From contig NZ_JAVCWF010000001.1 of NCBI RefSeq assembly GCF_031085375.1, forward strand, positions 2,728,001-2,792,000: a stretch of DNA of 64,000 nucleotides, read 5' to 3'. Shown piece by piece: positions 38,179 to 47,158 of this stretch. This DNA is from Lactiplantibacillus brownii (GTDB lineage: Bacteria; Bacillota; Bacilli; Lactobacillales; Lactobacillaceae). The notes beneath the pieces were generated by a model. That model was not told the DNA's origin, ran no database searches, and saw nothing but the letters and a program-made list of their open reading frames with translations. Position numbers and translations under genes: made by a program. The number at the start of each line of letters is the position of its first letter. Position 1 is the stretch's first letter.

Positions 38179-39168
38179 CTAATCTGATGCTTCCGTCGGG
38201 GCCTCAACCCCATTAACAACGGCTTGCGGCGCCTGACCTGCTAAAACTGCGATCGCGTTAGTCGTGACGATCTTCGCCATCGCATCTCGAGCTTCAACCG
38301 TGGCATTACCAATATGCGGCGTTAAGACAACATTCTTCAAGTCCGCAAAGCCCGGTGTCAGCTTGGGTTCCGTTTCATAGACATCCAGTGCCGCGCCAGC
38401 CAATTGCCCTTGTTGCAGTTGTGCTAACAAAGCCTGCTCATCAATTAATGGCCCTCTGGCAGCGTTGATCAAATAAGCGCTAGGCTTCATCAATGCCAAT
38501 TGATCAGCACCCAACATGTGTTGTGTTTCGTGAGTTAATGGCACGTGTAAGCTGACGACATCCGCCGTCTTCAACAAGTCTTCCAAGGACAACTCAGTGG
38601 CATCCGTTTTGCTAGCCGTGAAGACGTCTAGTGGCCGACGTTGTGTATAAACGATTTTCATCCCAAAAGCGTGTAATCGTTTCGCGACGGCTTGACCAAT
38701 CGCTCCCATGCCAATAATTCCTAATGTTTTACCTTGCAACTCATGCCCCAAGAAAAATAGTGGCGCCCAACCGTTAAAGCCGGTGGTTCGCATCAACCGG
38801 TCGCCTTCAACCATGCGATGCATCAACGCTAGCACTAGGCCAACCGTGACTTCGGCTGTACTTGCCGTCGAGACGCCGGGCGTATTCGTCACCGCAATCG
38901 CCTTGTTAGCCGCATAATTGACATCAATATTGTTAAAACCAGCACCAAAATTAGCAATTAATTTTAATTTGGGCGCATGATCGATCACATCACGATCCAC
39001 TTGTGTCGAAAGTGGCGTAATCAGCACCTCGGCATCCGCGACACTCGCAACCAAGTCGGCGTGACTAATCAAGCCACTTCCTTGATACACGGCTGGTTCA
39101 TAACCAGCTTGTTGTAAGGCCGTAATCCCACTCGTCGGAATCGCTGCTGAAATAAAAATTTTTGCCAA
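38179..39168 (-). CDS. D-isomer specific 2-hydroxyacid dehydrogenase
   Basis: A 329-residue NAD(P)-dependent dehydrogenase of the glyoxylate/hydroxypyruvate reductase group. It shows the Rossmann motif GMGAIGQAVAKRL (near 152), catalytic Arg in NAARGPLID (near 235), Glu in DVYETEP (near 264) and His in LTPHIGNAT (near 284). It interconverts a 2-keto acid and a D-2-hydroxy acid; exact substrate is uncertain. Start is TTG at 39168, eight bases after AAAGGAAG. It is downstream of an alpha/beta hydrolase gene but separated from it by a terminator. Confidence 0.9.
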   Translation of the reverse strand: MAKIFISAAIPTSGITALQQAGYEPAVYQGSGLISHADLVASVADAEVLITPLSTQVDRDVIDHAPKLKLIANFGAGFNNIDVNYAANKAIAVTNTPGVSTASTAEVTVGLVLALMHRMVEGDRLMRTTGFNGWAPLFFLGHELQGKTLGIIGMGAIGQAVAKRLHAFGMKIVYTQRRPLDVFTASKTDATELSLEDLLKTADVVSLHVPLTHETQHMLGADQLALMKPSAYLINAARGPLIDEQALLAQLQQGQLAGAALDVYETEPKLTPGFADLKNVVLTPHIGNATVEARDAMAKIVTTNAIAVLAGQAPQAVVNGVEAPTEASD

Positions 39169-39186
39169 TTGAATTGCTTCCTTTCG

Positions 39187-39218
39187 AAAAAAGAGTCCTC
39201 ACCAAAGCGAGTGACTCA
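39187..39218 (-). terminator. Terminator after the alpha/beta hydrolase gene
   Basis: GAGTCACTC pairs with GAGGACTC (small bulge), followed by six T on the minus strand. Confidence 0.8.
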
Positions 39219-39224
39219 TCACAC

Positions 39225-40121
39225 TTACCATAGAAATGAAATCATCGACCGCGCGACTTGTGGATTTTGGTTCAATGCACAATGCGCCGCCGTAGTGCCA
39301 CTATAAAACTGTTCCTCGTAGGTTGCCAGCTTATGCTGCAACACATAGCCAATCGACCGGGCTGAAGCCACGCTGACGTAACCATCATTATTGAAGCCAT
39401 CATCAGTATCTCCGATCACGTTCAACATCTTGACGTTTTGAGGGAAATTTTGACGATGCTTTAACATGGCCGCAAAATGATGGGTAAAACGCACCGGTTT
39501 AGCCGCCACCTGACGGACCTGATGCTCAGTTTCAGCGTTCAAATAACCTGTCAGTCCATCAAACGGCCCACCAATCGTCACAATTTTATTCAATTTCGGT
39601 AATCGTTTATCGTGCCCATATTTCAGCGCCTGATTAACAATATCGTTAGCACCCAGTGAGTGCCCCACCGCATTATAACGCGCGACACCGTATCTGGTTT
39701 TCAGCTGCACCAAAACTTGATGTAGCCAATAAACTTGCGTCTTTTGTGAAGCATGATTGTCTTGAAAAACAACCTGAACCATTGGATTCTTAATTGACTG
39801 ATGCCAGTATCCTTTAAACGCCATGACCCCATTTTTATAAACATGGACGACCAAAGCCTTTTGCGCCGCGCCAGCCTTTTCAGCATGTTTAATTAAATAA
39901 TTCGTCGAATAGGCGCCACCATTATAACCATGCAAAAACACCGTGGCGGTCTTCGACTTTTGATAGTGATGACTGAGCTTTAATGCCGCTTGTGGCTTTA
40001 ATTGGCTCGTCACCTTTGTAATCTTTGGATCATTATTGCGGGCACCAATTAAAATGACTGTGGCGCCAATAACAAACACCAACAGGATTAATTGAAAAAC
40101 CCTTCTAAACCGTCTCACCAA
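39225..40121 (-). CDS. Alpha/beta hydrolase, DUF915-like, membrane-anchored or secreted
   Basis: A 298-residue protein with an N-terminal hydrophobic segment (residues 8-28, VFQLILLVFVIGATVILIG) after basic residues, acting as signal anchor. The body has FLHGYNGG (oxyanion-side HG motif, near 63), the nucleophile elbow GHSLGAND (near 154), a DTDDGFNNDG acid region and a late His in AAHCALN. These fit the DUF915/esterase family found in lactobacilli. Substrate is unknown, possibly lipid or cell-wall ester. The start is TTG or the following GTG near 40121. Confidence 0.82.
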   Translation of the reverse strand: MVRRFRRVFQLILLVFVIGATVILIGARNNDPKITKVTSQLKPQAALKLSHHYQKSKTATVFLHGYNGGAYSTNYLIKHAEKAGAAQKALVVHVYKNGVMAFKGYWHQSIKNPMVQVVFQDNHASQKTQVYWLHQVLVQLKTRYGVARYNAVGHSLGANDIVNQALKYGHDKRLPKLNKIVTIGGPFDGLTGYLNAETEHQVRQVAAKPVRFTHHFAAMLKHRQNFPQNVKMLNVIGDTDDGFNNDGYVSVASARSIGYVLQHKLATYEEQFYSGTTAAHCALNQNPQVARSMISFLW

Positions 40122-40244
40122 AATTTTCTGCGCTCCCCGCTCTGTTCACTCTTTCTATTCTAACCGATTCAAGGCAAATCTCAATTATTATCTTTATGAG
40201 AAACAAGTCAATTTATCAACTGGAAAGTCGACCGCACCGAACGA

Positions 40245-41035
40245 GGTAGTGCATTATAGTTATAAGTAGCCGACCTACTGAGCTTGCCGCTCCGGTTGGT
40301 CTGGACTGACGCTGGAACGTGGTGGCCCGGCTTGTGAGCCAAAAGGCGGTCTCACAAGCCGGGCTTTCTCTAAGCTGGAAAGACCACCAGCAAAGAGAAA
40401 TTTCACCACTGAGCATCATCCAGCCCGCGCTGCGCTAAATAGTGACCCTAACTAAAGGTTGAAAGTTAAAAATTGCCGGTCTGCACTACTACGTCAACAA
40501 TCCGGTAATGAAAACTAGTCGACTACTGCCGCTTCCGGTTGTTGCCGATAACATGCGGACGAGGGACCGGTTCAAGCCATAGAAACGTCTTGAACCTCGC
40601 CCGATGCTATCAGCAACAACCTCCAGCTAAGTCAGTAGTTATTTACGCTTAGCGGAGTCAGTCAAAATCGGTTTGCAGTGTCGGCGAGATCAATCGGCGT
40701 TCTTGGCTGACTAATCTCGCGGGGCAATTCAAAGACGTGTTTTGTCGGCTTGGAATTGAGGCGTCAGACCGTACCTTGGCTGGCGCCGTCCCCCCACAGC
40801 ACACCGATTTTGACTGACGGAGCGCTAAATTTAGGTGAGTCTACTTTAGGCTTATGGGTTACCGGTACTACAACATTTGTGATGCTTTTGAGTCTTTCAA
40901 CCTTTAGACCCTAATATTAATTGGCTTTTTGCCATGTCCTGACTTTACTATTGCCAGAATTAAAATCACGAGTTAACGTTGGTGCGGACCAGCACGTTTG
41001 CCGTGTCGAAACATTTCGCCAATCAACGAAATCGC
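40245..41035 (-). repeat. Family-A nested palindromic repeat (copy 2), interrupted by a MITE
   Basis: In the opposite orientation to copies 1 and 3. 40262-40444 matches the second palindrome (GGTCTGGACTGA...TTTCTCT...GCTGG, ending GCGCTAAATAGTGA) and 40908-41030 matches the bridge (CTAATATTAATTGGC) and part of the first palindrome (GGACCAGCACGTTTGCCGTGTC). Between them sits a 456-bp insertion. Confidence 0.85.
40452..40907. mobile_element. MITE-like insertion, 456 bp
   Basis: The ends are perfect 14-bp inverted repeats, CTAAAGGTTGAAAG and CTTTCAACCTTTAG, flanked by a 7-bp duplication ACCCTAA (40445-40451 and 40908-40914). The uninterrupted family-A copies show the site before insertion (TCAC..CTAATATTAATTGG). 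The interior contains no gene but has its own palindromes: GTTGTTGCCGATA/TATCAGCAACAAC with an inner GGTTCAAG/CTTGAACC, and GTCAGTCAAAATCGGT with ACCGATTTTGACTGAC. Confidence 0.85.
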
Positions 41036-41202
41036 CCACTAGTCATCTGTTCGAATGATGGCTGCTTAAATTCCTGATAAAGAGAATTAATCTGGTCGCC
41101 CAGACCCCTTCAATATCGTTTTCAGCCTAACACGCTTATAATTAAACTTGTGTCAGAAATTTGATTATTTTAACTAATAATTCAATTAATTTGGAGGAAA
41201 TT

Positions 41203-41703
41203 ATGTACGATAAAAATTTTAAATATCCAGATAAGGCTGCTTATGAATTTGTCATCAAAGCCCTGGCAGCTAAAGGAATTACTTATAAAGAAATTGCACA
41301 AATTACGTATAAACTGCAGATCAACTACGTTCCTGGTTTAACGATTACCGAATGCGAGAATGAAACCAAAGAAGTTTTGCATAAACGCGAATTGTTAAAT
41401 AACGCGATGGTCGCGTTGGAACTTGATCGGCTTGCCACTGAAGGGAAGCTCAAGGAACCGCTCCAAACAATTATCGCAAGCGATGCGGGTGTCTTTGGCG
41501 TTGATGAAGGTCTCGCTTTAAACATGGCTAATATTTACGGGACGATTGGCGTCACTAATTATGGTTACGTTGACAAGGTTAAAGAAGGCGTCATTAAGAA
41601 GCTAGATACGGACAAATCCGGCGCGGTAAACACCTTTATCGATGATTTGGTTGGTGCGATTGCTGCGGCCGTTGCAGCCAAAATCGCCCATAAATATGCC
41701 TAG
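41203..41703 (+). CDS. pgpA: Phosphatidylglycerophosphatase A family protein
   Basis: A 166-residue protein of the PgpA family as found in Firmicutes, where PgpA removes phosphate from phosphatidylglycerophosphate in phosphatidylglycerol synthesis. Recognisable parts are the N-terminal AYEFVIKALAAKGITYKEIAQITYKLQ, the SDAGVFGVDEGLALNMANIYGTIGVTNYGYVDK segment with conserved Asp/Glu, and a C-terminal FIDDLVGAIAAAVAAKI helix. ATG at 41203 follows TTGGAGGA; the frame's earlier start at 41161 lacks a ribosome site. A terminator lies downstream. Confidence 0.83.
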   Translation: MYDKNFKYPDKAAYEFVIKALAAKGITYKEIAQITYKLQINYVPGLTITECENETKEVLHKRELLNNAMVALELDRLATEGKLKEPLQTIIASDAGVFGVDEGLALNMANIYGTIGVTNYGYVDKVKEGVIKKLDTDKSGAVNTFIDDLVGAIAAAVAAKIAHKYA

Positions 41704-41791
41704 GATTTACCACCACTTTCCAGCATATACAGAACAGCTTATTAGGCTTAAATTGCCGCTAAACCATTAACACCGGAATTTAAGCAAAAGT

Positions 41792-41848
41792 AAAGGAACG
41801 TTAACTGTCGACATCAGTTTGTGATGGCAATCAACGTTCCTTTTTAAT
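41792..41848 (+). terminator. Terminator after pgpA
   Basis: AAAGGAACGTT pairs with AACGTTCCTTTTT; the large loop holds further pairing. Confidence 0.75.
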
Positions 41849-41893
41849 TTTTTTACCCCAGTAATTAGTGTTCCACTCTTAATCGCACTAATC

Positions 41894-42298
41894 TTAAGCC
41901 ATTTGGTGTTCTGATAAAGATTTCATCTTCAAGACACGTTGGTCCCGTGGAATAAACATCCGAATCTCATCTTGATTAAACCCGCATAATAAGCGATGGT
42001 CGTCAAAAATAATTGGTCGACGTAACAACTGTGGCGTTTGACTTAAAACATGTACTGCTTCACTCAGCGGCATATCTTCAATTGGTGTGGTTCGACTCAA
42101 TCGTTGATATGCATTCGACTTGGTACTGATCAAATCATCAATCCCGTCGTACGTATACTGTAGCAAATGTTTAATTTCAACTTCAGTCAATGGTTGAGCA
42201 TTCATATTCCGTTCATGGAACGGGATCCGATGCTCTAATAACCAGCGATGGGCTTTCCGACAACTTGCGGTACTTGGTAACACACATAAGTTTATCAT
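41894..42298 (-). CDS. Spx/ArsC-family regulator
   Basis: A 134-residue thioredoxin-fold protein of the Spx/MgsR group, which binds the RNA polymerase alpha subunit to control stress genes. The N-terminal site reads PSTASCRKA: a single Cys in the second position of the usual CxxC, so no disulfide switch of the classic kind. The RRPIIFDDHRLLCGFNQDEIRMFIPR segment with the conserved Arg-Pro-Ile is typical of Spx. It stands alone, with 200 bases of AT-rich DNA upstream. Confidence 0.85.
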   Translation of the reverse strand: MINLCVLPSTASCRKAHRWLLEHRIPFHERNMNAQPLTEVEIKHLLQYTYDGIDDLISTKSNAYQRLSRTTPIEDMPLSEAVHVLSQTPQLLRRPIIFDDHRLLCGFNQDEIRMFIPRDQRVLKMKSLSEHQMA

Positions 42299-42506
42299 AA
42301 TATTATCCCCAATCTTGCTTGCCTAACAATGCAACCCCCATTATTGTGCACTGTAATAGTTGACGTCATTAATTAACAACCTAATCATAGCAAAACTAAG
42401 CACTAATTGCTAGCGTTTTCAGGAAAATAATAAAAATAATTTGATGGTCGCAGTTTATAAGCGGAATTATTCCAATTTTATAATCGTTCTCATAAAGAAA
42501 ATAATA

Positions 42507-42896
42507 TCAAATCGTGGGCAACTGACCGCTGTTTTTCAAGAAATCCATCAATACAACGGCTTGGTTGTGCTGTTCGTCCTTTGCGCCGTATAATAAGATG
42601 ACGTTTGTTTGTTCAAGTTGTTTAGCTACTTGTTTTACAAACTCAGGTGTAAGTGGATTTGCGTGAATTTCGGCCAAATATCGTGTTTTAAATTCCGCAT
42701 ATTTCTCAGGATCATGGTTAAACCACTTTCGAAGTTCAGTCGTTGGGCCGATTTCTTTAATCCATTCGTCCAAGTGAGCATTCACTTTTGAGATACCTCG
42801 TGGCCATAACCGATCCACTAAAATACGATAACCCTCTAAATCAGCGGGCTTCGTATAAATTCGTTCTAATTTCAATGTCAACGCTATCATCTTCAA
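42507..42896 (-). CDS. DUF488 family protein
   Basis: A 129-residue protein with the family signature: RIYTKPADLEGYRILVDRLWPRGISK near the N-terminus, LRKWFNHDPEKYAEFKTRY in the middle and LLYGAKDEQHNQAVVLMDFL near the C-terminus. The biochemical role of DUF488 is unknown. Candidate starts are TTG at 42896 and ATG at 42890. Its 5' end lies only about 24 bases from the start of the divergent glycosylase gene, so their promoters overlap. Confidence 0.82.
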   Translation of the reverse strand: MKMIALTLKLERIYTKPADLEGYRILVDRLWPRGISKVNAHLDEWIKEIGPTTELRKWFNHDPEKYAEFKTRYLAEIHANPLTPEFVKQVAKQLEQTNVILLYGAKDEQHNQAVVLMDFLKNSGQLPTI

Positions 42897-42919
42897 TCTT
42901 TAGAATTCGAGGAATTATT

Positions 42920-43558
42920 GTGACTAAATTATCCTATGCAACTGCCGAAGACTTTACTGGCCGACCAACAACTGAGATTGCCCAAGCCTTATTGGGTACA
43001 ACCTTATTATATCGCACTCCCACAATTACGGTAGGGGGTTTAATTGTTGAAGCTGAGGCCTACCTTGGTAAACACGACACGGCCGCGCATGCCTTCAATG
43101 GCCGGCGCAGTGCTTTTAGCGAACCGCTCTATCGTGGACCAGGGACGCTTTACATTTATCGGTTACGCGCTAATTATTTGCTCGATATCGTCACTCAACC
43201 AGCCGAAACGCCTGAAGGTATTTTGATTCGCGCCATCGAACCCAGCCTGGCCCCCGCCCAAATGATCGCTAACCGTGGCAAAAATGGCGTGCTAGTCTCA
43301 AATGGCCCGGGGAAACTCATGCAAGCACTAGGCATTCAGGATCAAGCGATGAATCTGATGCCTATTAACGACAGCGATTTAGCGATTGATTTGGGCCATC
43401 GGAAAACACCACGCAAAATTTTAGCCCTTCCACGAGTTGGGGTGAATCCCGATGCCGCCAGTGGTCAGCTTCCCCTCCGTTTTGTAGTCGCTGGAAATCC
43501 TTACCTCAGCGATATTAAGAAACGTGACTGGCAGGACGATCATGGCTGGAAAGCTTAA
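42920..43558 (+). CDS. DNA-3-methyladenine glycosylase, AAG/MPG family
   Basis: Removes alkylated purines from DNA. The 212-residue product begins VTKLSYATAEDFTGRPTTEIAQALLG and has the family motifs GGLIVEAEAYLG (catalytic Glu, near 50), AHAFNGRR, RGPGTLYIYRL (Tyr intercalation region, near 78) and VLVSNGPGKLMQALGI (near 140). The open frame extends to 42788, but that would overlap the divergent DUF488 gene. GTG at 42920 has GAGGAA at good distance. This is the second alkylpurine glycosylase of the window besides the Tag-like gene. Confidence 0.9.
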   Translation: MTKLSYATAEDFTGRPTTEIAQALLGTTLLYRTPTITVGGLIVEAEAYLGKHDTAAHAFNGRRSAFSEPLYRGPGTLYIYRLRANYLLDIVTQPAETPEGILIRAIEPSLAPAQMIANRGKNGVLVSNGPGKLMQALGIQDQAMNLMPINDSDLAIDLGHRKTPRKILALPRVGVNPDAASGQLPLRFVVAGNPYLSDIKKRDWQDDHGWKA

Positions 43559-43573
43559 CCAAAGCTCAAAAAA

Positions 43574-43627
43574 ACTGTAACTAAAATAATCGCACTCCCG
43601 CTTGAGGAATGCGATTATTTTAGTTGT
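43574..43627. terminator. Bidirectional terminator
   Basis: AACTAAAATAATCGCA pairs with TGCGATTATTTTAGTT between convergent genes. Confidence 0.93.
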
Positions 43628-43629
43628 TT

Positions 43630-44550
43630 TTATACTGGTTGAACCAACATATCAGCTAATTCTGTTTTAGTCGGATAAGACTTTTGTGTTCCTTTTTTTG
43701 TGACCGTCATTGCTGCATATTGGTTGGCATGGCGTAATGCCGTTGGAACGTCCTCACCTTCAGCGAAGTAATGTGAGAAGCTCCCAATAAATGAATCGCC
43801 AGCACCGGTTGTATCGACTGCTTTAACTTTCATACCTGGAACAATCTCTGAATGACCTGCAGTGACCCAAAGAGCTCCTTTGCTACCAAGCGTAATGATC
43901 AAATTACCAACACCACGACTGATTAAGTTCTCGGCTGCCAACTTAATTTCATCTAAATCATTCGTCGGCATACCTGTCAAGGTGGCTAATTCCGTTTCGT
44001 TAGGTGTGAAGAAGGCAGCCTTCGAAACGTAATCAATATTCAAGTCTTCATTAGCTGGAGCAGGATTAAGTAACACTGGCACCCCATACTTCACGCCTAA
44101 ATCAATCGCATGATAATTCGTTTCCAACGCGATCTCTTGTTGAAGCACGATCAGCTTCGAATTTTTAATTAATTCAACTTTTTCATCAAGTACCGCAGGC
44201 GTTAATTCTTTATTGGCCCCCTTGATGATCAAGATGCGATTATCACTAGTTGGATCAACAAAAATTGGTGCCACGCCACTAGCTTGATGCCCAATACCAA
44301 TGCCATCAGTCCGAATACCGCTGGCTTCATAATTCGCCAACTGTTGCTTACCAAAGTCATCGTTACCTACCATGGTAATAAAGTTGACATCCGATCCAAG
44401 TCGCGCAGCCGCCATCGCTTGGTTAGCGCCCTTGCCGCCAAAACCCATGCTGAATTCTGGTGCTTCAATAGTTTCGCCTTCGATTGGCATGCGATCAACA
44501 TACGCGGTTAAATCAATCATATTTGAACCAATTACTGTAATATCTGCCAT
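43630..44550 (-). CDS. rbsK: Ribokinase-family kinase, likely deoxyribokinase
   Basis: A 306-residue PfkB-family sugar kinase. GGKGANQAMAAARLG (near 40) and the DTTGAGDSFIGSFSHY motif with catalytic Asp (near 250) are clear. Placed last in an operon with a mutarotase-like protein, a sugar permease and deoC, it most likely phosphorylates 2-deoxyribose (or ribose) to feed DeoC. ATG at 44550 lies 14 bases after the upstream stop, with GGAGGCC in front. Confidence 0.9.
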   Translation of the reverse strand: MADITVIGSNMIDLTAYVDRMPIEGETIEAPEFSMGFGGKGANQAMAAARLGSDVNFITMVGNDDFGKQQLANYEASGIRTDGIGIGHQASGVAPIFVDPTSDNRILIIKGANKELTPAVLDEKVELIKNSKLIVLQQEIALETNYHAIDLGVKYGVPVLLNPAPANEDLNIDYVSKAAFFTPNETELATLTGMPTNDLDEIKLAAENLISRGVGNLIITLGSKGALWVTAGHSEIVPGMKVKAVDTTGAGDSFIGSFSHYFAEGEDVPTALRHANQYAAMTVTKKGTQKSYPTKTELADMLVQPV

Positions 44551-44563
44551 GTGGGTGGCCTCC

Positions 44564-45580
44564 TTAGTTTTCCAAACCAGTTGTGACGCTGAAGCTTCGT
44601 TGTTCCATAGGCTTCAGTTGAATTAACGTCCCGGCCTTTTCAGCCGCATGCTTGCCTTCAGGCGTACTAGTCCCAGGTAATGCAAAGGCCGCAACTTGTT
44701 GATCAGCATTATGAAGCAACCAGCGTGTTGCAATTGGAAATTCGCTCGTCTTGAATTTAGTCAAAAAGTTATGTTGATCATCTAAATGTAACCGGAATTC
44801 GGCGACATCTGTAAATTCAGTCAAATTCTTTGAGAAAAAGACAATTTCTGGATCATAGTGTTCAGGGTCATCTAAGGTGTTAATTAATTCACCACTCGCT
44901 TTAAGCTTATCATTATACGCTAACCAATCTGGGGTTGGATGCACATGACTTGGAACCGTTTGGCGCAATTGGAATGCGGTATCTGGCATATTTTGTTCAA
45001 TCTTGCCATTTTCGGCATAGGCATAATTCATGTGGCACATGTATTGCAATGGCATTGGTTGTGCTTTAGATAAATTCGTCACGCTCAGATTAATATCAAA
45101 CAAGCCTGAGTCCTTACGCATCATCACAGATGGTTCACTCAAATAGTGATCACCAAAGCCTTTGACATATTCGAAATCAGCATGAATCGTTAACGTGTCC
45201 ATCCCCAGAGTTAAGTAGGCATGATCCATCTTGCTGGTTGGGAATTCACCATGTAATTGATAATCATCTTCCGGAGCTGGCGTCCCATTACCCAATAAGC
45301 CAGAAGTGAACTGGAAACAACCGTAAGTATCAGCAATCCCCTTACCTGGTAATGGTTGTGAGAACATATCCTTCATCTTTAATGAGATATTATCAAAAAT
45401 CGCGTCCCAAATAATCAGGCCCATAAATGGTAAGACGACCAAATGTCCACGACTATTGTCGATTCGTAGGCCTTCAACACCCGAAGGATACGTAAAAGTA
45501 GTCGTTTTAAAATCATCATCTTGGTATAACACTTTTTCTGCTTCCCCAAACATTGCATGGGTTAAATTAATTTTTTTCAT
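44564..45580 (-). CDS. Aldose 1-epimerase/mutarotase-like protein (DUF4432 type)
   Basis: A 338-residue beta-sandwich protein of the galactose-mutarotase superfamily. It has the region LRIDNSRGHLVVLPFMGLIIWDAIF near the N-terminus, LHGEFPTSKMDHAYL near 130 and MCHMNYAYAENG near 210 with the conserved His/Glu positions. It probably interconverts anomers of the sugar taken up by the neighbouring permease before phosphorylation. It sits between the permease and kinase genes with 14-base gaps, so the three are co-translated. AGGAGG precedes its ATG. Confidence 0.85.
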   Translation of the reverse strand: MKKINLTHAMFGEAEKVLYQDDDFKTTTFTYPSGVEGLRIDNSRGHLVVLPFMGLIIWDAIFDNISLKMKDMFSQPLPGKGIADTYGCFQFTSGLLGNGTPAPEDDYQLHGEFPTSKMDHAYLTLGMDTLTIHADFEYVKGFGDHYLSEPSVMMRKDSGLFDINLSVTNLSKAQPMPLQYMCHMNYAYAENGKIEQNMPDTAFQLRQTVPSHVHPTPDWLAYNDKLKASGELINTLDDPEHYDPEIVFFSKNLTEFTDVAEFRLHLDDQHNFLTKFKTSEFPIATRWLLHNADQQVAAFALPGTSTPEGKHAAEKAGTLIQLKPMEQRSFSVTTGLEN

Positions 45581-45594
45581 AGTGATTAATCCTC

Positions 45595-46962
45595 CTAATT
45601 TGTCACACGTTGGTGTTTTTGATAATAGTCATAGGCATAAATACCAACAATTGCAAAACTGACGACATTGATAATAAACGATAGTGAAATTGACCCTGTT
45701 AAATCAGCAACTGCACCTTGAATTAACGGTGAAACTGCCCCGCCAATAATTGACATCACCACAATGGCCCCCGCGGTTTCGGTATAACGCTTATCCTTAA
45801 CCGTATTTAAGGTTTGTGAATAGATGGTTGGCCAACTCGGACCAAATAAACCGCTTGCAAGAATGGCGAAATAAATCGCAGTAATATTTGGGACAAACAT
45901 TACGTAAACCAGCGCTAGGACACCGACCACTGAGAACCCCATCAAGACTTGTGACGATTGGAATCGTTTCATCAAGCTAGTCGCAATAATCTTGCCTAAG
46001 AAGAAAGCGATGTAGCTATAAACCATGAAGGTTGAGGCGTCCCGTTCGGTGATTGTCTTGGAAAAGCTCATTGCCAAAGTGATCGTAAATGACCACACGG
46101 CTGTTTGCATTCCCATGTAGATGAACTCAGTACCAATTCCTTTCATAAATTCCTTGTTATGAATGAGGTAACTTAACGTTTCACCGATTTTGGCATCCGC
46201 CACTGGCTTCGTCCCTTTTGCGGCATGTGGGCGCCCACTTGGAAATTGCGTCAGTGCAAAGAGCAACATGCCAACCAGTAAAACAACAATAATGTATTTA
46301 TAGGGTAGTAAGGTTTGTTGCAGCATTTTTTGCCCATAAGCTAAACGTGCTGCACCATGCATTTTTGCCATGGTTGATTCTAGGCTGGCACCATCGTTAA
46401 AGACTAAGTACTTACCCAAAAGAATTCCGGCAACAGCCCCAATCGGATAGAAGATCTGTGAGATATTCAACCGCACCGTTGAAGCTGATTTTGGTCCCAT
46501 CAGTGTCGAGAAGGTGTTGGCACTAGTTTCCAAGAAGCTTAGTCCACAAGCAATGGCAAACAAAGCAACTAGGAACACGCCATAAGTGGCTAAATGTGAT
46601 GCTGGGAAGAATAACCAGCAGCCAACGGTATAAAGTGTTAAGCCCATCAGAATAGCAAACTTATACGAAGTCTTTTTGATAATTCGACTAGCAGGAATCG
46701 CAAGGACGAAGTAACCAAGGTAAAACGCACTATTAACGAAGGCACTCGCAGCATTGCTAAGCGTAAAAATAGTTTTAAATTGCGTGATCAAGATATTATT
46801 CAAGCTGGCCGCTGCAGCCCATAGTGGAATCAGCAGTGATAGCAACATAAATTGAAAGACTGGCGTTCGATCTAAGTAACCATCTTCAAGTTCCTTAGCT
46901 CGTAATTTGATCAAACCGAATCGGCGCTTAGGTTCAACCGACCCGTTAATTGGTTTTTCCAT
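45595..46962 (-). CDS. Sugar:H+ symporter of the FucP-like MFS family, likely deoxyribose permease
   Basis: A 455-residue, 12-span transporter with the FucP-like pattern LLSLLIPLWAAAASLNNILITQFKTIF at the first span and FLETSANTFSTLMGPKSASTVRLNISQIFYPIGAVAG near 145. L-fucose permease relatives beside deoC and a ribokinase gene serve as deoxyribose transporters in enteric and Gram-positive bacteria. It heads the permease-mutarotase-kinase group; a cre-like site lies about 140 bases upstream, after deoC. Confidence 0.85.
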   Translation of the reverse strand: MEKPINGSVEPKRRFGLIKLRAKELEDGYLDRTPVFQFMLLSLLIPLWAAAASLNNILITQFKTIFTLSNAASAFVNSAFYLGYFVLAIPASRIIKKTSYKFAILMGLTLYTVGCWLFFPASHLATYGVFLVALFAIACGLSFLETSANTFSTLMGPKSASTVRLNISQIFYPIGAVAGILLGKYLVFNDGASLESTMAKMHGAARLAYGQKMLQQTLLPYKYIIVVLLVGMLLFALTQFPSGRPHAAKGTKPVADAKIGETLSYLIHNKEFMKGIGTEFIYMGMQTAVWSFTITLAMSFSKTITERDASTFMVYSYIAFFLGKIIATSLMKRFQSSQVLMGFSVVGVLALVYVMFVPNITAIYFAILASGLFGPSWPTIYSQTLNTVKDKRYTETAGAIVVMSIIGGAVSPLIQGAVADLTGSISLSFIINVVSFAIVGIYAYDYYQKHQRVTN

Positions 46963-47099
46963 AAAATGACATTCCCTTTCGCGTCCAAGTTGAATCCCAA
47001 GCGTGACTGGCTTGCAATTCTTAATTGCTGATCCGTAAGTTCATTCGAACTAGGGGCAGTGGCGCTTTTTGTGTGTAATTTAAAGGCTGTTTCAACAAT

Positions 47100-47114
47100 T
47101 TACAGCGCTTACAT
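47100..47114 (-). promoter_or_regulatory. cre-like site before the sugar permease gene
   Basis: ATGTAAGCGCTGTAA on the minus strand matches WTGNAANCGNWNNCW except for one base, between deoC and the permease gene. Confidence 0.55.
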
Positions 47115-47158
47115 TAATTCAATAAAGTCAAGCCGTTTTAGCAACGGCCACGATAGCT

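Noticed and set aside
42788..42919. N-terminal extension of the AAG/MPG glycosylase frame.
   Set aside because: Antisense to the DUF488 gene start and not part of the family; GTG at 42920 has GAGGAA in front.
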